This document shows, one piece after another, positions 5,142 through 5,988 of a stretch of 5,988 nucleotides of DNA (position 1 is the first letter of the stretch; every line of letters starts with the position of its first letter). The notes beneath the pieces are model-generated. The model was not told the origin of the DNA. It saw only the letters and a list, made by a program, of their open reading frames with translations, and did no database searches. Source of the stretch: an uncultured Dorea sp. (lineage in GTDB: Bacteria; Bacillota_A; Clostridia; Lachnospirales; Lachnospiraceae); contig CAOKJI010000136.1 of the NCBI GenBank assembly GCA_948468495.1, forward strand, positions 1 to 5,988, in the 5' to 3' direction. Both the position numbers and the translations under genes were made by a program.

Positions 5142-5988
5142 ATGTTAAAACAGAATGAGCATATTATCAAAGAAGTATATCCGGGCTCTATTGCGGAAGA
5201 GATGGATATAGAAGCCGGAGACGTTCTGCTTGCAATCGGCGGGCAGGAGATTGAGGACGTCTTTGATTACCGGTATTTGATAAAGGATGAATATATCGAG
5301 GTGCTGATACGGAAGTGCAGCGGCGAGGAATGGCTTCTTGAGATAGAGAAGGATTATGAAGACGACCTCGGGATTGAATTTGAAAATGGGCTGATGAGCG
5401 AATACCGTTCCTGCAGTAATAAATGTATTTTCTGCTTTATCGACCAGATGCCGCCGGGAATGCGTGAAACGCTGTATTTTAAAGACGATGATTCCAGACT
5501 TTCTTTTTTGCAGGGGAATTATATCACGCTCACCAATATGAGCGATAGAGATGTGGAGCGAATCATCCATATGCAGCTTGCGCCGATTAATATCTCTGTG
5601 CAGACGACCAATCCGGTTCTCCGCTGTAAGATGCTTCATAATCGTTTTGCAGGGGAGAAGCTTGCGTATCTGGACAGGTTTTTTGAAGGCCATGTGGAGA
5701 TGAATGGACAGATTGTTTGTTGCAAGGGAGTGAACGACGGGGCGGAATTGGAGCGGAGTATCCGGGATTTGTCCCGGTATCTGCCATTTATGAGAAGCGT
5801 ATCTGTGGTTCCGGCAGGACTTACGAAATACCGGGAGGGTCTGTATCCGCTGGAGTTATACACGAAAGAAGAGGCGGAGAAGGTGATTGACCAAATAGAA
5901 GGCTACCAGGAAGGATTCTATGAAAAATATGGGTTGCATTTTATTCATGCCAGCGACGAGTGGTATATCACAGCGGAGCGGGAATTTC
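5142..5988 (+). CDS. DUF512 family protein: PDZ-like domain plus radical-SAM-like CxxxCxxC, 3'-truncated
   Basis: The window holds the first 282 residues; the frame is open at the edge and family members are about 430-460 aa. Residues 6-70 resemble a PDZ domain (IIKEVYPGSIAEEM, GDVLLAIGG). C91, C95 and C98 in SCSNKCIFCFIDQMP form a CxxxCxxC motif as in radical SAM enzymes, expected to bind a 4Fe-4S cluster. DDDSRLSFLQGNY (115-127) is a family hallmark, and the DUF512 region follows, with NGQIVCCKGVNDG (188-200) and FIHASDEWY (267-275). The reaction is unknown. In other clostridia I recall this family near der (a ribosome-assembly GTPase); the expected neighbour would lie beyond the window. 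I chose ATG 5142 because homologues begin close to the PDZ part and GGAG lies 8 bases ahead. ATG 5124 is in frame, with AAGGA 6 bases ahead, and would add six residues. Confidence 0.88.
   Translation, partial: MLKQNEHIIKEVYPGSIAEEMDIEAGDVLLAIGGQEIEDVFDYRYLIKDEYIEVLIRKCSGEEWLLEIEKDYEDDLGIEFENGLMSEYRSCSNKCIFCFIDQMPPGMRETLYFKDDDSRLSFLQGNYITLTNMSDRDVERIIHMQLAPINISVQTTNPVLRCKMLHNRFAGEKLAYLDRFFEGHVEMNGQIVCCKGVNDGAELERSIRDLSRYLPFMRSVSVVPAGLTKYREGLYPLELYTKEEAEKVIDQIEGYQEGFYEKYGLHFIHASDEWYITAEREF

Noticed and set aside
5145..5693. A 182-codon open frame on the minus strand.
   Set aside because: It lies opposite the DUF512 gene, whose plus-strand frame has clear family motifs. The minus product resembles no family I know and is a shadow.
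1..5988. CRISPR array, tRNA, rRNA or insertion sequence with transposase.
   Set aside because: No regularly spaced direct repeats, cloverleaf, rRNA-like stretch or transposase-like frame was seen on either strand.

Overview
The window looks like chromosome of a low-to-mid GC Gram-positive anaerobe of the Clostridia, most likely Lachnospiraceae. This rests on the protein families and their resemblance to clostridial versions (glucose-family PTS IICBA, LicT/GlcT-type antiterminator, DUF554, YitJ-like fusion, DUF512 protein) and on purine-rich ribosome binding sites. No database search was possible, so the taxon is an inference.

Layout. Bases 1-1052 (+) are the 3' part of a PTS permease gene: the last membrane helix of IIC, then complete IIB and IIA domains. 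Bases 1053-1240 are a structured leader. Bases 1241-2077 (+) encode a complete BglG/LicT/GlcT-family antiterminator with all four PRD histidines. Bases 2078-2263, between convergent genes, are almost entirely filled by a 165-bp imperfect palindrome. Bases 2264-2998 (-) encode a DUF554 membrane protein. Bases 2999-3204 are a divergent control region with two facing promoters and a strong 15-bp hairpin. Bases 3205-5013 (+) encode a YitJ-like fusion of homocysteine S-methyltransferase and methylenetetrahydrofolate reductase. From about 5142 to the window end (+) lies the start of a DUF512/PDZ/radical-SAM-like protein.

How the genes work together. The permease and antiterminator form a plausible sugar-uptake control pair: the permease phosphorylates sugar and, through PTS phosphoryl transfer, can set the activity of the PRD protein, which in known systems lets RNA polymerase pass terminators ahead of PTS genes. 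The YitJ-like protein joins methyl transfer to homocysteine with folate one-carbon reduction. The DUF554 and DUF512 genes have no firmly known role and no clear link to their neighbours here.

The most interesting part is non-coding. The 165-bp palindrome carries ten arm differences that are G-U pairs in minus-strand RNA and none that are G-U pairs in plus-strand RNA. This suggests it has been kept as a long RNA hairpin read from the minus strand. One end of the same element recurs (17 of 18 bases) at 5001-5018, where it supplies the stop codon of the methyltransferase/reductase gene. Secondary points are a terminator-like hairpin sitting on the start of the DUF554 transcript, and an open in-frame extension with its own Shine-Dalgarno sequence upstream of the antiterminator.
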